The notes below the pieces were generated by a model. It had not been told where the DNA came from. It saw nothing but the letters and a program-made list of their open reading frames with translations, and searched no databases. Positions 11,854 to 21,028 of a DNA stretch of 42,284 nucleotides are shown here, one piece after another. Origin of the DNA: an uncultured Tropicimonas sp. (GTDB lineage Bacteria; Pseudomonadota; Alphaproteobacteria; Rhodobacterales; Rhodobacteraceae). Within the stretch, counting starts at the first letter, position 1. Each line of letters begins with the position of its first letter. The stretch is from contig CANLZY010000038.1 in assembly GCA_947495685.1 (NCBI GenBank), forward strand, positions 1 to 42,284, in the 5' to 3' direction. Made by a program: the position numbers and the translations under genes.

Positions 11854-12906
11854 ATGACTCATCGATTCCCGATCAAGGAGATCGCCCGACAATCCGGGCT
11901 TGGCGTCGCGACAGTGGATCGGGTGCTGAACAATCGCGCCCATGTCAGCCCGCAAACCCGCGCGCGGGTGCAGGCAGCTATGGAAGAGCTGGAGGCGCAG
12001 GAGCGGCAGTTGTCGGCGCGTGGTCGCCGCATGTTCGTGGACGTCGTTGTGGAAGCGCCCCAACGGTTTTGTCGTCAGATCAAATCGGCTTGCGAGGCGG
12101 TCTTGCCCACCCTGGGAGAAGCCGTATTCCGCCCGCGCTTCCTGTTTCAGGAGATCATGCAGGAGAGTGATGTTGTCGCCGCTCTGACCCGGATCAGGAA
12201 GCGCGGAAGCCATGGCGTTTGCCTCAAGGCGCGGGATGTACCTGCGGTTCGCGACATGGTGAATGCCCTTGAGGCGGCCGGAATCCCGGTGGTGACCCTT
12301 GTGACCGATATTCCGACCTCGAAACGGTCGGCCTATGCCGGCATCGACAACGCCAAGGCCGGGCGCACGGCGGCCTATCTGCTTGCAAACGCACTTGCCG
12401 ACGACAGAGGAACGATCCTGACATCGCGCAGCCAGGAAGAGTTTCAGGGGGAAGCCGAGCGCCACGTCCAGTTCAGAGACACCTTTCTGGCCTTGCGCCC
12501 CGGGTACGATATCCTTGAAATCACGGGCGGTGCGGGGTTGGCCGGGAACACTCGGCGACGCCTGGATGCGCAGCCGATCAGGGCCGCCGATGTGGACGCT
12601 GTCTACTCCATGGGCGGCGGCAATCGCGCGATCGTCGAGTTCCTGAACGCCCATGGGCGAACACCCCGCCACTTCATCGCCCATGATCTTGATGCGGACA
12701 ATGCAGCGCTCTTGAAGGCAGGCGACATCAGCTTTGTTCTGCATCACGACTTGCGGGTGGATTTGCACCGCGCCCTGCGCGTCTTTTCTGCGCGGCAAGG
12801 GCTGGTTCCATTGACGGATATGGCCTTGTTCAGCGATCTGCAGATCATCACACCGCATAACCTGCCGGGATCTGGGGCGGTGTCGCAGAGCCATGCGCAG
12901 TTCTAG
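11854..12906 (+). CDS. LacI-family transcriptional regulator
   Basis: This 350-residue DNA-binding protein starts at the ATG at 11854 (MTHRFPIKEI). It opens with the LacI helix-turn-helix IKEIARQSGLGVATVDRVLN (about residues 7-26) and the hinge. A periplasmic-binding-protein-like effector domain follows, with segments such as IPVVTLVTDIPTSKR, AYAGIDNAKAGRTAAYLL and AVYSMGGGNRA. These resemble the sugar or polyol-sensing members. The 77-bp gap to the divergent oxygenase gene should hold the operator. The effector is unknown. Confidence 0.87.
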   Translation: MTHRFPIKEIARQSGLGVATVDRVLNNRAHVSPQTRARVQAAMEELEAQERQLSARGRRMFVDVVVEAPQRFCRQIKSACEAVLPTLGEAVFRPRFLFQEIMQESDVVAALTRIRKRGSHGVCLKARDVPAVRDMVNALEAAGIPVVTLVTDIPTSKRSAYAGIDNAKAGRTAAYLLANALADDRGTILTSRSQEEFQGEAERHVQFRDTFLALRPGYDILEITGGAGLAGNTRRRLDAQPIRAADVDAVYSMGGGNRAIVEFLNAHGRTPRHFIAHDLDADNAALLKAGDISFVLHHDLRVDLHRALRVFSARQGLVPLTDMALFSDLQIITPHNLPGSGAVSQSHAQF

Positions 12907-13283
12907 TCGGTAGAGATCGAGCCCGCGAACACGGAACCGTTTGCCCTGCCCCTATGGCCGGTCATCACTCCTTGTGCGGCCAAAGGTCAGCGGAACTCGT
13001 TCCCCAGTCAGAGGCACATCCAGAGACGACCGGCGCAACACGCCCGGCGTGACGGATGCTGTGCGAACCAATCCCAACCATGATTGACCGGTTGGGCAAT
13101 TGGCCATCCGCGCAGGACGCACGCAGGTGATCCTGGGAATTCCGGTCCCGTACCGGAACGTCCGATCGCCCAGACAGCAACGCTCGCCGGACGATGACAG
13201 CGACAGGCCTGTCCATTTCTTCTCCAGACAGTCGGATTGTCTTGAGGTGTTCTACGGTCCGTATGGACAGCCTTGCGTCCCCA
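12907..13283. other. Gene-free stretch after the LacI-type regulator
   Basis: I find no recognisable gene in these 377 bp. All frames are short or lack family resemblance. It adjoins the broken phosphatase gene and is probably part of the same eroding region. Confidence 0.45.
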
Positions 13284-14692
13284 TCATTCGAAGGTTTCGG
13301 TCAACGTCTCTCCGGTTGCGCCTTACGGCTGGCCCGTCCCGAGGTCGGCCGCCACCAACGGCGCGACATCAATGGTGCCGACGTTTCGGAACACGCGCCC
13401 GGACCGAACGGTGTGCCGGGCAAAGATGATCGGGACATGGGTGTCATAGACCCAGGGCGAGCCATGCGCGGAGGCGACCTTCAAGCCGTCGAATTCATTC
13501 CCGAACCAATGCGGTTCGAAGACGACATAGATGTCGCCTGAGCGGTCCCGGTGGAGATTGGCCAGCACCGCTTCGCTGATGCGTGTCGACGTAAGGGCAA
13601 GGGCACCCCGGCGCGGGGCCGAACTGCTGACCGCAAAGGCAATCCCGGGCAGTCTCTGGAGTTCTTCCGCGACGGCCGCCTCGACCTCCGCCTGGTCCAG
13701 CCCCCGGGCGGCGATCACATCGCGGTCAAGATCGAGGTATGGGTTCGAGAAGGTGCGAATGAGTTCCTGGGACACGCCGAAATCTGCCTGCAGGCGCACG
13801 AAACCGGGCTCCGTGTCGACACGTTCGAAGTCGAACAGCCCGACCTCGATTCAAAGTGTTCTCAGATGGCCCGGGCGTTCCGGCCCGTCATGATCCGCCG
13901 ACAGGACCACCAGCGTGTTTTCCAGACCGATCCGGTCATCGACATCTGTCAGCAGGTCCCCAGTTGGGGGGAAAGACGTTGCCGAAGCCGGGAAGGCTCG
14001 TCTCCCATGATTGGTCGTCCTTGTCGGCAAACAGCTAGACATCCGGTTTGGGCAGCAACGTCCTGTCCCGGTCCGCGTAGCCGGCGACGAGGCCCGTTTC
14101 AGCCCATGTTCCAACCCGGTCAGGATAGTCCTGCCGGTAGAATGTTGAGGTCACAAACCGGCCTCTGGCCTTGGAGAACCAATAGGCCGGCCCGGCGTGG
14201 CCGGTCATCGAGATCGCGCCGCGGCCCTTGACCGAGACGCTAAAGATCTTCGATCTGGGCCCGAAATTCTTGGCGATTCCGTCGGACAGGGTCGTCATCG
14301 CGATATTGCGCGGCGAGCGCCTGTCGGTTGTCGCGGCGCGTTGGGTCGGGTCGGGTCGATCTCGGCGGAGGCATCGTTTCCGGCAGCGCCAACCAACGGA
14401 AATTCGGGGGCCTGACCATTGTAGGTTCGCTGGCCGGTCTTCCGGTGGAACCAGAGATTGGCCAGCATCCCGTGAACAGCCGGGCGCGCGCCGATTGCCA
14501 GGGCTGTGTGGCCGACGATGGTTTCAGTGTTGGCGTGCCCATGGTGAGCGCTTTCGAACACCATCCCATTGTCGAGCAGCCAGTTGACCCCCGTCTCGCG
14601 ATGCCCGCCGAGAAGCGATCGATCTGATCGTGGCGCAGTTGATAGACCGTGATCTGCAGGACAAGCTTCGGCTGTTCGTCGACCTGCGCGTA
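13284..14692 (-). pseudogene. Broken alkaline-phosphatase-family gene (PhoK/nucleotide-pyrophosphatase type)
   Basis: Pieces of one protein can be read in order on the minus strand in different frames. KLVLQITVYQLRHDQIDRFSAG lies near 14590-14690 (the conserved start, without a signal peptide). NTETIVGHTALAIGA with the metal-binding Thr lies near 14500. KGRGAISMTGHAGPAYWFS lies near 14200, then LPGFGNVFPP near 13985, NTLVVLSADHDGPERPGH near 13880, and SPWVYDTHVPIIFA near 13440. At least three frameshifts and an internal deletion between FGNVFPP and LLTDVDDR separate them. A TAA at 13341-13343 interrupts the last frame, which would otherwise end at 13284. It cannot make a full enzyme. Confidence 0.85.
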
Positions 14693-14712
14693 CCCCGGAG
14701 ACCGTTTGCGTG

Positions 14713-15198
14713 TCAGGCAGAGCCGCCGGACAGGATCGAATTGATGTGCTTGTCGGCGTCTTCGATGAGGTTCGACGTGACGACGGTGCCACCAGATTTC
14801 CGGAGTCTCTCCAGAATCTTGTCCGGCGCCCCCGTCCGTCCCGCGATGAACAGGATCGCCTTGTCCTGCTCCAGCGAATCGGCGGTCTTTTTCGTCATGT
14901 CGTCCGAAATGCCGGCGTCCATCATCCACCCGCTGAGCGCGCCACCCGCCGCACCACCTGCCAGACTGGCAATCGTCAATCCGACGCCACCGGTCACACT
15001 GCCGGCAAACGCACCGATCAGCCCGCCCAACCATGCGCCACCCATCGCGCCGGGTGCGGTCAGGTTGATCGCCCGGTCGATTTTGCCATCACCATCTTCC
15101 TTGAAAGCCACGACGGCGTCTTCAAGAGTCAGAAGTTGCTCCTTCGCCATCGCGGCGCATTCTTTCCGAGCATTCTGCGCGGTTTCGAGATCGTCCAT
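14713..15198 (-). CDS. DUF1269 glycine-rich membrane-associated protein, start damaged
   Basis: The frame encodes 161 residues with a central glycine-zipper-like hydrophobic stretch (GGAWLGGLIGAFAGSVTGGV, then GGAAGGALSGWMMDAGISDD) and the C-terminal KAILFIAGRTGAPDKILERL, the DUF1269 pattern. The family normally begins M(S/T)DLVVL.FDD. In this frame TDLVAPLMDDLETA is present but no ATG, GTG or TTG precedes TDL, and a stop lies 15 codons before Met15198. Translation could start only at that internal ATG or an adjacent CTG. The gene may therefore be a recent casualty. Function of the family is unknown. Confidence 0.6.
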   Translation of the reverse strand: MDDLETAQNARKECAAMAKEQLLTLEDAVVAFKEDGDGKIDRAINLTAPGAMGGAWLGGLIGAFAGSVTGGVGLTIASLAGGAAGGALSGWMMDAGISDDMTKKTADSLEQDKAILFIAGRTGAPDKILERLRKSGGTVVTSNLIEDADKHINSILSGGSA

Positions 15199-15334
15199 CA
15201 GGGGAGCAACAAGATCTGTTCCTTCGTCCTTGGTTGGAATGGTTCACGTCGGTTCAGGTCTTGGGGGAGGGAGACGTGGGCATAGCTTTCAACGCGTTCT
15301 TTGCGGCGCCCGGCAAAGGAAAACTGCCGTCATC

Positions 15335-15598
15335 CTACAGGGAACAGCCGATACCGGGTGCGGCCACCAGCCTTTCGCCGTTTTTCAGGAAACCCGTGAC
15401 AGTCACGATGACGAAGGTCGTATCGTCATCGGGCGGAACGATCACGTCATGCACATATCCGACGAACTCGCCCAGGTCATTTTGGATATTGCCCCGCAGG
15501 AGTTCAGCGATACTCCAGCCGTCTGCAACGATCGCAATGTCGATACTCTTGCACTCGGCGGTGAGGCCGCCCGCCATGTGCTGAGCGGCGGCGGACAT
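15335..15598 (-). pseudogene. PRC-barrel domain fragment
   Basis: The 87-residue frame contains WSIAELLRGNIQNDLGEFVG, then VHDVIVPPDDDTTFVIVTV and GFLKNGERLVAAP. This resembles the beta-barrel of PRC-barrel proteins (usually LLG..V.N..GE.IG.V.D.IV, then GGFLG.G...VAVP). The frame stops directly after that core, and an in-frame TAG lies 31 codons before the only ATG. A complete exported PRC-barrel protein is therefore not present. Its neighbours are also damaged. It could still be a short expressed protein. Confidence 0.45.
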
Positions 15599-15691
15599 CG
15601 GACTGGACTGGGTGACTGCGTCGCGAATTGCGGCAAGCGTTTGGCCTTCGACATTTATCCAGCGTCGCTCCGGAGAGTTCTACGATGTTTC

Positions 15692-15720
15692 AAGGGCCTG
15701 CGGTTGATCCGCAGGCCCTT
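15692..15720 (-). terminator. Strong hairpin downstream of the DUF1269 gene at 15738-16244
   Basis: A perfect 12-bp stem (AAGGGCCTGCGG at 15692-15703 with CCGCAGGCCCTT at 15709-15720) and a 5-nt loop start 17 nt past the stop codon of the minus-strand DUF1269 gene. The arm ends in TT on the transcript side but has no long U-run. Confidence 0.6.
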
Positions 15721-15737
15721 GGGATGGCGATCCTGGA

Positions 15738-16244
15738 TCAGTCCGCCAGAGCGGCGCGCAGTTCCTTTTCGTCGCTGACAGACAGGGATGTCTCGATGAC
15801 CTCACCCTTGAAATCGTCGAGTTCGCCCAGAACCTTGGTCGGGCGGTTGGTCCAGCCAATCATGGCCAGCGCTGACGAGTCGGGCTTCATCTTGGCGCCG
15901 ACGCGGGCCGCCAACGCGTCTTCCTCGTCGGCCTGGTCCAGCATCCCGGCCAGCGTTCCCGAACTGGCACCAACCGCGGAACCAGCCAGGAATCCTGCGG
16001 CCGGGTTTCCGGCCATGGCCCCGAGCAGCGCCCCGGTCATGGCCCCGAGCGATGTGCCGCCCAGAAAGCCCGTTGCCGTCAACGTGTCGGAATTCCGGGT
16101 CCGCAGAACGCCGCCCTTGTCGCGGGTCATGACGACCACTTCATCAAGGTCGACTTCCCAATCCATGCTCATTTTCTGCAGACGCAGAAGCGCTTCGTCT
16201 GCCGTATGACGGCCTTCAAAGACAACGATTACGAGATCGCTCAT
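15738..16244 (-). CDS. DUF1269 family glycine-zipper protein
   Basis: This complete 168-residue member starts at the ATG at 16242-16244 (MSDLVIVVFEGRHTADEALL). The middle holds an alanine/glycine-rich membrane-inserting stretch (GGTSLGAMTGALLGAMAG, then GFLAGSAVGASSGTLAGMLD). The end has SALAMIGWTNRPTKVLGELD, as in other DUF1269 proteins. The family is associated with envelopes and stress but has no defined activity. It lies between two hairpins, so it is probably transcribed alone. A second, damaged paralogue lies at 14713-15198. Confidence 0.78.
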   Translation of the reverse strand: MSDLVIVVFEGRHTADEALLRLQKMSMDWEVDLDEVVVMTRDKGGVLRTRNSDTLTATGFLGGTSLGAMTGALLGAMAGNPAAGFLAGSAVGASSGTLAGMLDQADEEDALAARVGAKMKPDSSALAMIGWTNRPTKVLGELDDFKGEVIETSLSVSDEKELRAALAD

Positions 16245-16280
16245 TGGTGGTTTCCTTCAGTGCAGTTGATATCTTTGAGC

Positions 16281-16310
16281 CGCCGCCACGTGGTTTTTCT
16301 CGTGGCGGCG
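16281..16310 (-). terminator. Hairpin downstream of the arylsulfatase gene
   Basis: CGCCGCCACG (16281-16290) and CGTGGCGGCG (16301-16310) form a perfect 10-bp stem around a 10-nt loop, starting 26 nt after the sulfatase stop codon. It is placed as a terminator for that gene but lacks a U-tract. Confidence 0.55.
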
Positions 16311-16335
16311 TATCGTGTTTCGCGTTGGACGACTG

Positions 16336-17913
16336 CTACTTGCTGCCGTTCTGGGCGGTCATCGACTCCATCACCTGATCGATGGAAAAGCTGGCCGGTT
16401 TCTGACGCGGTGGGAATTCCTCGAAGGTCGCCAGGAATTGACCCACGTATTTCTGAGCCGGAACCAGAAGGTAGATGCGATCGATCATCCAGTCGAAATA
16501 GGTGTTGGATGTCAGATGGGCCTGTTCAAACGGGTCGCGGCGCAGGTTTGTGATCAGAGGGACACGGAGCGCTGTCCAGGGTTCGATCCAGGCCCGCAGC
16601 GTATAGACGGCCTTTTGCTCCATGAAGATCAGCTTCCAGTCGTCATAGCGCAACGCCGTCAGTTCGCCGGTGTCTGCAAAGTAGAAGATTTCATGACGCG
16701 GGCCTTCTTCGGCTTCACCGGTCAACACCGACAGGAAGTTGTAGCCGTCCAGGTGGACCTTGTACTCACGACCAATCGCCTGAACACCACCGGCTTTCAG
16801 CTCTTCCTTGATGTTGTCGTTGCCAACCGCAGCCATGAAGGTCGGCAGCCAGTCCATGTGGTGCATGATTTCATTCGAAACGCTGCCGGCTTCGATCTTG
16901 TCGGGCCAGCGCACCAAGGACGGAACACGCCAGCCGCCTTCCCAGTTGGTGTTCTTTTCGCTGTAGAACGGGTTTGTGCCAGCATCAGGCCAGGTGTTCT
17001 TGTGTGGGCCGTTGTCGGTCGAGTAGTGAACGATGGTATTGTCCGCGATACCCAGGTCGTCCAGCACGTCCAGAAGCTGCCCGACATGCATGTCATGTTC
17101 GACCATGCCGTCGCCATATTCATCCTGGCCTGAAATGCCGAAGTGCTCGTCTTTCACATGGGTGCGGAAATGCATGCGCGTGCCATTCCACCAGACGTAG
17201 AACGGTTGGCCCTGGTCATTGGAGCGCTTGATGAAGTCGATGGCCGCGGCGACGGTTTCATCGTCAACCGTTTCCATCCGCTTCTTGGTCAAGGGACCGG
17301 TGTCTTCAATCGAGCCGTCGGCCGAGGACTTGATCACGCCCCGCGGGCCAAAGGTCTCCCGGAATGTTGTTCCATCCGCCAGGACGGCATCGCCGGGGTA
17401 GTCGCGGTTTTCAGGCTCTTCCTCGGCGTTCAGGTGATAAAGATTGCCAAAGAACTCGTCAAAGCCATGATTGGTCGGCAGCATGTCATCCCGGTCGCCC
17501 AGGTGGTTCTTGCCGAACTGAGCGGTCACGTAGCCCTCGGCCTTGAGCAGACCGGCAATCGTGGGATCCTCTACCTTCATCCCAAGATCGGCTCCGGGAA
17601 GACCGACCTTGGACAGGCCAGACCGGTAGACGGATTGCCCCATGATGTAGGAGGCGCGCCCGGCGGTGCAGGATTGTTCCCCATAATAATCGGTGAACAT
17701 CATGCCCTCATCGGCGACGCGGTCGATGTTGGGCGTTTGATAGCCCATCAAACCCCGAGTGTAGGCTGAAATGTTCGATTGGCCGATATCGTCGCCCCAG
17801 ATCACCAGGATGTTCGGCTTGTCCTGGGCCTGTGCCCCGGTTGCCAACAACATGCTCCCCGCAAGGGAAAGCGCAGTCATCCATCGGCCCTGAATGCCGG
17901 TATTGTGTTCCAT
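16336..17913 (-). CDS. Exported arylsulfatase (type I, formylglycine-dependent)
   Basis: This 525-residue enzyme hydrolyses sulfate esters, probably in the periplasm. A signal peptide is visible (hydrophobic LSLAGSMLLATGAQAQ, cleavage near residue 29-30). NILVIWGDDIG gives the Asp41/Asp42 metal ligands. SCTAGR (Cys82) is the C-x-A-x-R motif whose cysteine becomes formylglycine. Further family motifs are FGKNHLGD and STDNGPH. The length fits the AslA-type arylsulfatases. Formylglycine formation needs a maturase not encoded here. It is divergent from the peptide-type ABC operon. The natural substrate is unknown, though sulfated algal compounds are plausible in a marine bacterium (inference). 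Confidence 0.9.
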   Translation of the reverse strand: MEHNTGIQGRWMTALSLAGSMLLATGAQAQDKPNILVIWGDDIGQSNISAYTRGLMGYQTPNIDRVADEGMMFTDYYGEQSCTAGRASYIMGQSVYRSGLSKVGLPGADLGMKVEDPTIAGLLKAEGYVTAQFGKNHLGDRDDMLPTNHGFDEFFGNLYHLNAEEEPENRDYPGDAVLADGTTFRETFGPRGVIKSSADGSIEDTGPLTKKRMETVDDETVAAAIDFIKRSNDQGQPFYVWWNGTRMHFRTHVKDEHFGISGQDEYGDGMVEHDMHVGQLLDVLDDLGIADNTIVHYSTDNGPHKNTWPDAGTNPFYSEKNTNWEGGWRVPSLVRWPDKIEAGSVSNEIMHHMDWLPTFMAAVGNDNIKEELKAGGVQAIGREYKVHLDGYNFLSVLTGEAEEGPRHEIFYFADTGELTALRYDDWKLIFMEQKAVYTLRAWIEPWTALRVPLITNLRRDPFEQAHLTSNTYFDWMIDRIYLLVPAQKYVGQFLATFEEFPPRQKPASFSIDQVMESMTAQNGSK

Positions 17914-18401
17914 GTCTCTGGCTCCCTGTTGTCATTACCTGACAGATTTCTTCGACTTCGAAGTCGTTCAGTGGGTCGGTAAGAGGTTAACGTAGGGGAT
18001 GGGGGGGCCGAGCAGGTCGGAGAACGCGCAAGCTTCGAAAAGAATCTCCGCTCCCAAAAACCTATCCATTCGGGCCGGTGTCCTGGCCGGACCGGTCGAG
18101 GCGCTCGATCGGAGGTTCTCATTCAACAACAGCGAACAACAGGTTTCAGCGGATGGACGTCTCGAAGGCTTCAGACAAGAGGACTTCGCACTGCCGCGCG
18201 AACAGACGCGCCCAACGAAATCCACATTTGCGGTTTCCGGGCCGCCAGCGGCAGTGCGCACAGGACAAATTCGATCACAGTAGATGCCGATCTGTTGAAA
18301 AGAGAAACAACCACCGTTCGGTTTCGACCACGGCATGAGCCTTGCAATTTGCACTCGTCTCAAGTCTCCATGGGGCGCGAACAGGACATGAAAGGGACGC
18401 C
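17914..18401. other. Intergenic region between the sulfatase and the ABC operon
   Basis: These 488 bp should carry the divergent promoters. Frames of up to about 160 codons exist on the minus strand but lack resemblance to known proteins and run into the substrate-binding-protein gene. No operator or clear promoter could be assigned. Confidence 0.4.
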
Positions 18402-19967
18402 ATGAGACAGATAGGAATGGCCACAGCGCTGTGCGCGCTGATGGGCACACATGCCGTAGCGGAAGAGTTCAAGTGGGCCGGAACAACCGATCCGCAGACA
18501 CTCGATCCTCATGCGGTCAACTCCGCCCCGGTCTTGGGGTTCCTCAACAATGTCTACGAGGGGCTCGTGCGGCGCGGCAAGGACATGACCATTGAGCCAG
18601 CGCTGGCCACCAGCTGGGAGCCGATCGGCGAAGGCGAGGGCTGGCGTTTCAAACTGCGCGAGGGCGTCACCTTCCACGATGGCGCGGCATTTGACGCGGA
18701 GGACGTGCAGTTTTCCTACGAACGGGCGTCCGGCGAAGCCGCGGATACCCGCAGCTGGTTCTCCCCGGTGGCAAGCCTGGAGGTCGTTGACCCCTACACG
18801 ATCGACATCAAGACCAATGCGCCCAACCCGATCTTTCCCGATTCCATTGCAAACTGGATGATCGTCGACAAGGGGTGGGCTGAAGCCAATGCCGCCGCAA
18901 CGCCCAACAAGGAAGAGGGCAACTTCGCGACGCTGAATGCCAACGGCACCGGCGCCTTCAAGGTGACCGCACGCGAGCCGGGCCTGCGCACGGTTCTCGA
19001 ACCCCATGACGGCTGGTGGGGGGAGGCCGAACACAACATTACGCGGGCCGAGTTCACGCCGATCCAGAATCCCGCGACGGCGGTGGCGGCCCTGCTCTCG
19101 GGCGATGTGGATTTCATCAACCCGGTGCCGATCCAGGACGCCGCCCGGTTGGCCTCCAACCCGGACGTGAACGTGATCCAGGGGATCGAGGCGCGTGTGA
19201 TCATGCTCGGCTTCGGCCACGAAGCGGCGGAGCTGAAATACACCGGTGACGCCGGCAAGCCGAACCCGTTCCAGGACGCGAAAGTGCGCCAGGCCGTTGC
19301 ACATGCGGTGAATGTCCCGGCGATCCTGCAGACGATCATGCGAGGAAATGCCGAGCCCGCAAGCCAGCTCGTGAGCCCGGCGATGCGCGGCTATTCCGAG
19401 GCCAACGCGGCCCGCCCGGCCTATGATGTCGAAGCAGCCAAGGCGCTGCTGGCCGAGGCCGGGTATCCAGACGGGTTCTCCTTTGGCCTGAAGTGCCCCA
19501 ACAACCGCTACCTGAATGACGAAGCCGTCTGCCAGGGCGTGGTGAGCATGCTGGCACAGGCCGGGATCACTGCCGAACTCGATGCGATGCCGGTGCAGAA
19601 TTACTGGCCGGAACTGCGGGAAGACAATTTCGACATGTACCTGCTGGGCTGGTCCCCGGGCACATTCGATGCAGAACACCCGCTGCGGTTCCTCGCGTCG
19701 ACGCCCAATGCCGAAAAGAAGCTCGGCAGCTGGAACTTCGGGGGGTATTCCAACGCCCGCATCGACGAGATGCTGCCGATCATCCAGTCGGAAATCGACG
19801 ACACCAAGCGACAGGCGATGCTGGATGAGGCGGCGGAAATCCTGCAGGACGAGATGGCCTATGTGCCGCTTTACGTGCAGCCGCTTGTCTGGGGCGTGCG
19901 CTCGAATGTCGAGATGACCCAGCGGCCGGACAATTTCTTCATCCTGCGTTGGGTCACCGTCAACTGA
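18402..19967 (+). CDS. ABC transporter substrate-binding protein, family 5 (peptide/nickel type)
   Basis: This 521-residue periplasmic binding protein starts at the ATG at 18402, after AAAGGGACGCC. A signal peptide of about 20 residues ends ...HAVAEEF. The family-5 signature is visible as TLDPHAVNSAPVLGFLNNVY, followed by PALATSWEPIGEGEGWRFKL and REGVTFHDG. Near the C-terminus are ANAARPAYDVEAAKALLAEA and YVPLYVQPLVWGV. Such proteins bind oligopeptides, opines, nickel chelates or glycosides, and the ligand here cannot be told. It is first in a five-gene transporter operon. Confidence 0.9.
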   Translation: MRQIGMATALCALMGTHAVAEEFKWAGTTDPQTLDPHAVNSAPVLGFLNNVYEGLVRRGKDMTIEPALATSWEPIGEGEGWRFKLREGVTFHDGAAFDAEDVQFSYERASGEAADTRSWFSPVASLEVVDPYTIDIKTNAPNPIFPDSIANWMIVDKGWAEANAAATPNKEEGNFATLNANGTGAFKVTAREPGLRTVLEPHDGWWGEAEHNITRAEFTPIQNPATAVAALLSGDVDFINPVPIQDAARLASNPDVNVIQGIEARVIMLGFGHEAAELKYTGDAGKPNPFQDAKVRQAVAHAVNVPAILQTIMRGNAEPASQLVSPAMRGYSEANAARPAYDVEAAKALLAEAGYPDGFSFGLKCPNNRYLNDEAVCQGVVSMLAQAGITAELDAMPVQNYWPELREDNFDMYLLGWSPGTFDAEHPLRFLASTPNAEKKLGSWNFGGYSNARIDEMLPIIQSEIDDTKRQAMLDEAAEILQDEMAYVPLYVQPLVWGVRSNVEMTQRPDNFFILRWVTVN

Positions 19968-19992
19968 CCCAACGACTGACCCTGCCACGACC

Positions 19993-20013
19993 GTCGCCCC
20001 CTGCCGGGGCGGC
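19993..20013 (+). terminator. Intercistronic hairpin after the binding-protein gene
   Basis: GTCGCCCC (19993-20000) and GGGGCGGC (20006-20013) form an 8-bp stem (one G-U pair) with a 5-nt loop in the 77-bp gap between the binding protein and the first permease, followed by TATTT. It may act as a partial terminator or an mRNA-protecting hairpin that keeps binding-protein expression above that of the membrane subunits. Confidence 0.45.
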
Positions 20014-20044
20014 GGTATTTCGTCGTTTTCAAGGATAGCGCGTC

Positions 20045-21028
20045 ATGCTTGCCTATATCCTCCGCCGCGCCGCACAATCCGTGCTCGTTCTGCTTGTCGT
20101 CGGTCTTATCGCCTTCTCGATGTTCCGTTTCATTGGCGACCCGATCGACAACATGCTCGGCCAGGAGGCGCAGCAGGAAGATATCGACCGTCTGCGCACT
20201 GAACTCGGGCTGGATGCGCCGTTGCTGGTGCAATACGTCCGGTTTCTTTCCAGCGCCGTGCAAGGCGACTTCGGCGTGAGCTATGGTCAGGGACGGCCCG
20301 TGGCGGACATCCTCGCGGAGCGCGCACCCGCCACGCTGGAACTCGCGCTCGTTTCCGGAACCTTGGCCATCTCGTTTGGAATCGTGTTCGGGGTGTTCAC
20401 CGCGATCCGGCGCAATGGCTTTGCCGCGCAGGCAATCATGTCGCTGTCGCTGATCGGGGTCTCGCTTCCGACCTTCCTGATCGGTATCCTGCTGATCTAC
20501 GTCTTCTCGGTGGAGCTTGGCTGGCTGCCATCCTTCGGGCGTGGCGAGACGGTCGAGCTGGGCTGGTGGACAACCGGCTTTGCCACCAGGTCCGGCTTGC
20601 TCGCGCTGATCCTGCCCTCGATCACGCTGGGCCTCTACCAGATGACCCTGATCATGCGGCTCGTGCGCTCCGAGATGCTCGAGGTCTTGCGGCAGGATTA
20701 CATCCGCTTCGCACGGGCGCGCGGCCTGAGAACGCGGACGGTGTATTTCCGCCATGCCTTGGTCAACACGCTGGTGCCGGTGACCACGGTGATCGGCCTG
20801 CAACTCGGGTCGATCATCGCCTTTGGCATCGTTACCGAGACCGTGTTCCAGTGGCCCGGCCTCGGGCTGCTCTTTGTCAATGCGATCCAGTTTGTCGACA
20901 TCCCGGTGATGGCGGCCTACCTGATGCTGATCTCGGTGATGTTCGTGCTGATCAACCTGTTCGTGGATGTCCTGTATTTCTTCATCGATCCACGCCTGCG
21001 GGTCGACCGCTCGGAGGCCTCCGCATGA
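20045..21028 (+). CDS. Peptide/nickel-type ABC transporter permease (DppB-like)
   Basis: This 327-residue inner-membrane permease opens MLAYILRRAAQSVLVLLVVG, typical of DppB/OppB N-termini. About six hydrophobic helices follow. The coupling segment is seen in DYIRFARARGLRTRTVYFRH. The conserved VTETVFQWPGLG stretch lies near residues 260-275. It overlaps the next permease by ATGA (21025-21028), indicating translational coupling. Confidence 0.9.
   Translation: MLAYILRRAAQSVLVLLVVGLIAFSMFRFIGDPIDNMLGQEAQQEDIDRLRTELGLDAPLLVQYVRFLSSAVQGDFGVSYGQGRPVADILAERAPATLELALVSGTLAISFGIVFGVFTAIRRNGFAAQAIMSLSLIGVSLPTFLIGILLIYVFSVELGWLPSFGRGETVELGWWTTGFATRSGLLALILPSITLGLYQMTLIMRLVRSEMLEVLRQDYIRFARARGLRTRTVYFRHALVNTLVPVTTVIGLQLGSIIAFGIVTETVFQWPGLGLLFVNAIQFVDIPVMAAYLMLISVMFVLINLFVDVLYFFIDPRLRVDRSEASA

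Noticed and set aside
17968-18450. 160-codon minus-strand frame between the sulfatase and the ABC operon
   Set aside because: Its start lies inside the binding-protein gene, composition is arbitrary, and no motif is recognisable.
18360-19988. 542-codon minus-strand frame opposite the family-5 binding protein
   Set aside because: It is a GC-driven antisense shadow. The plus strand encodes a full binding protein with signal peptide and ribosome-binding site.
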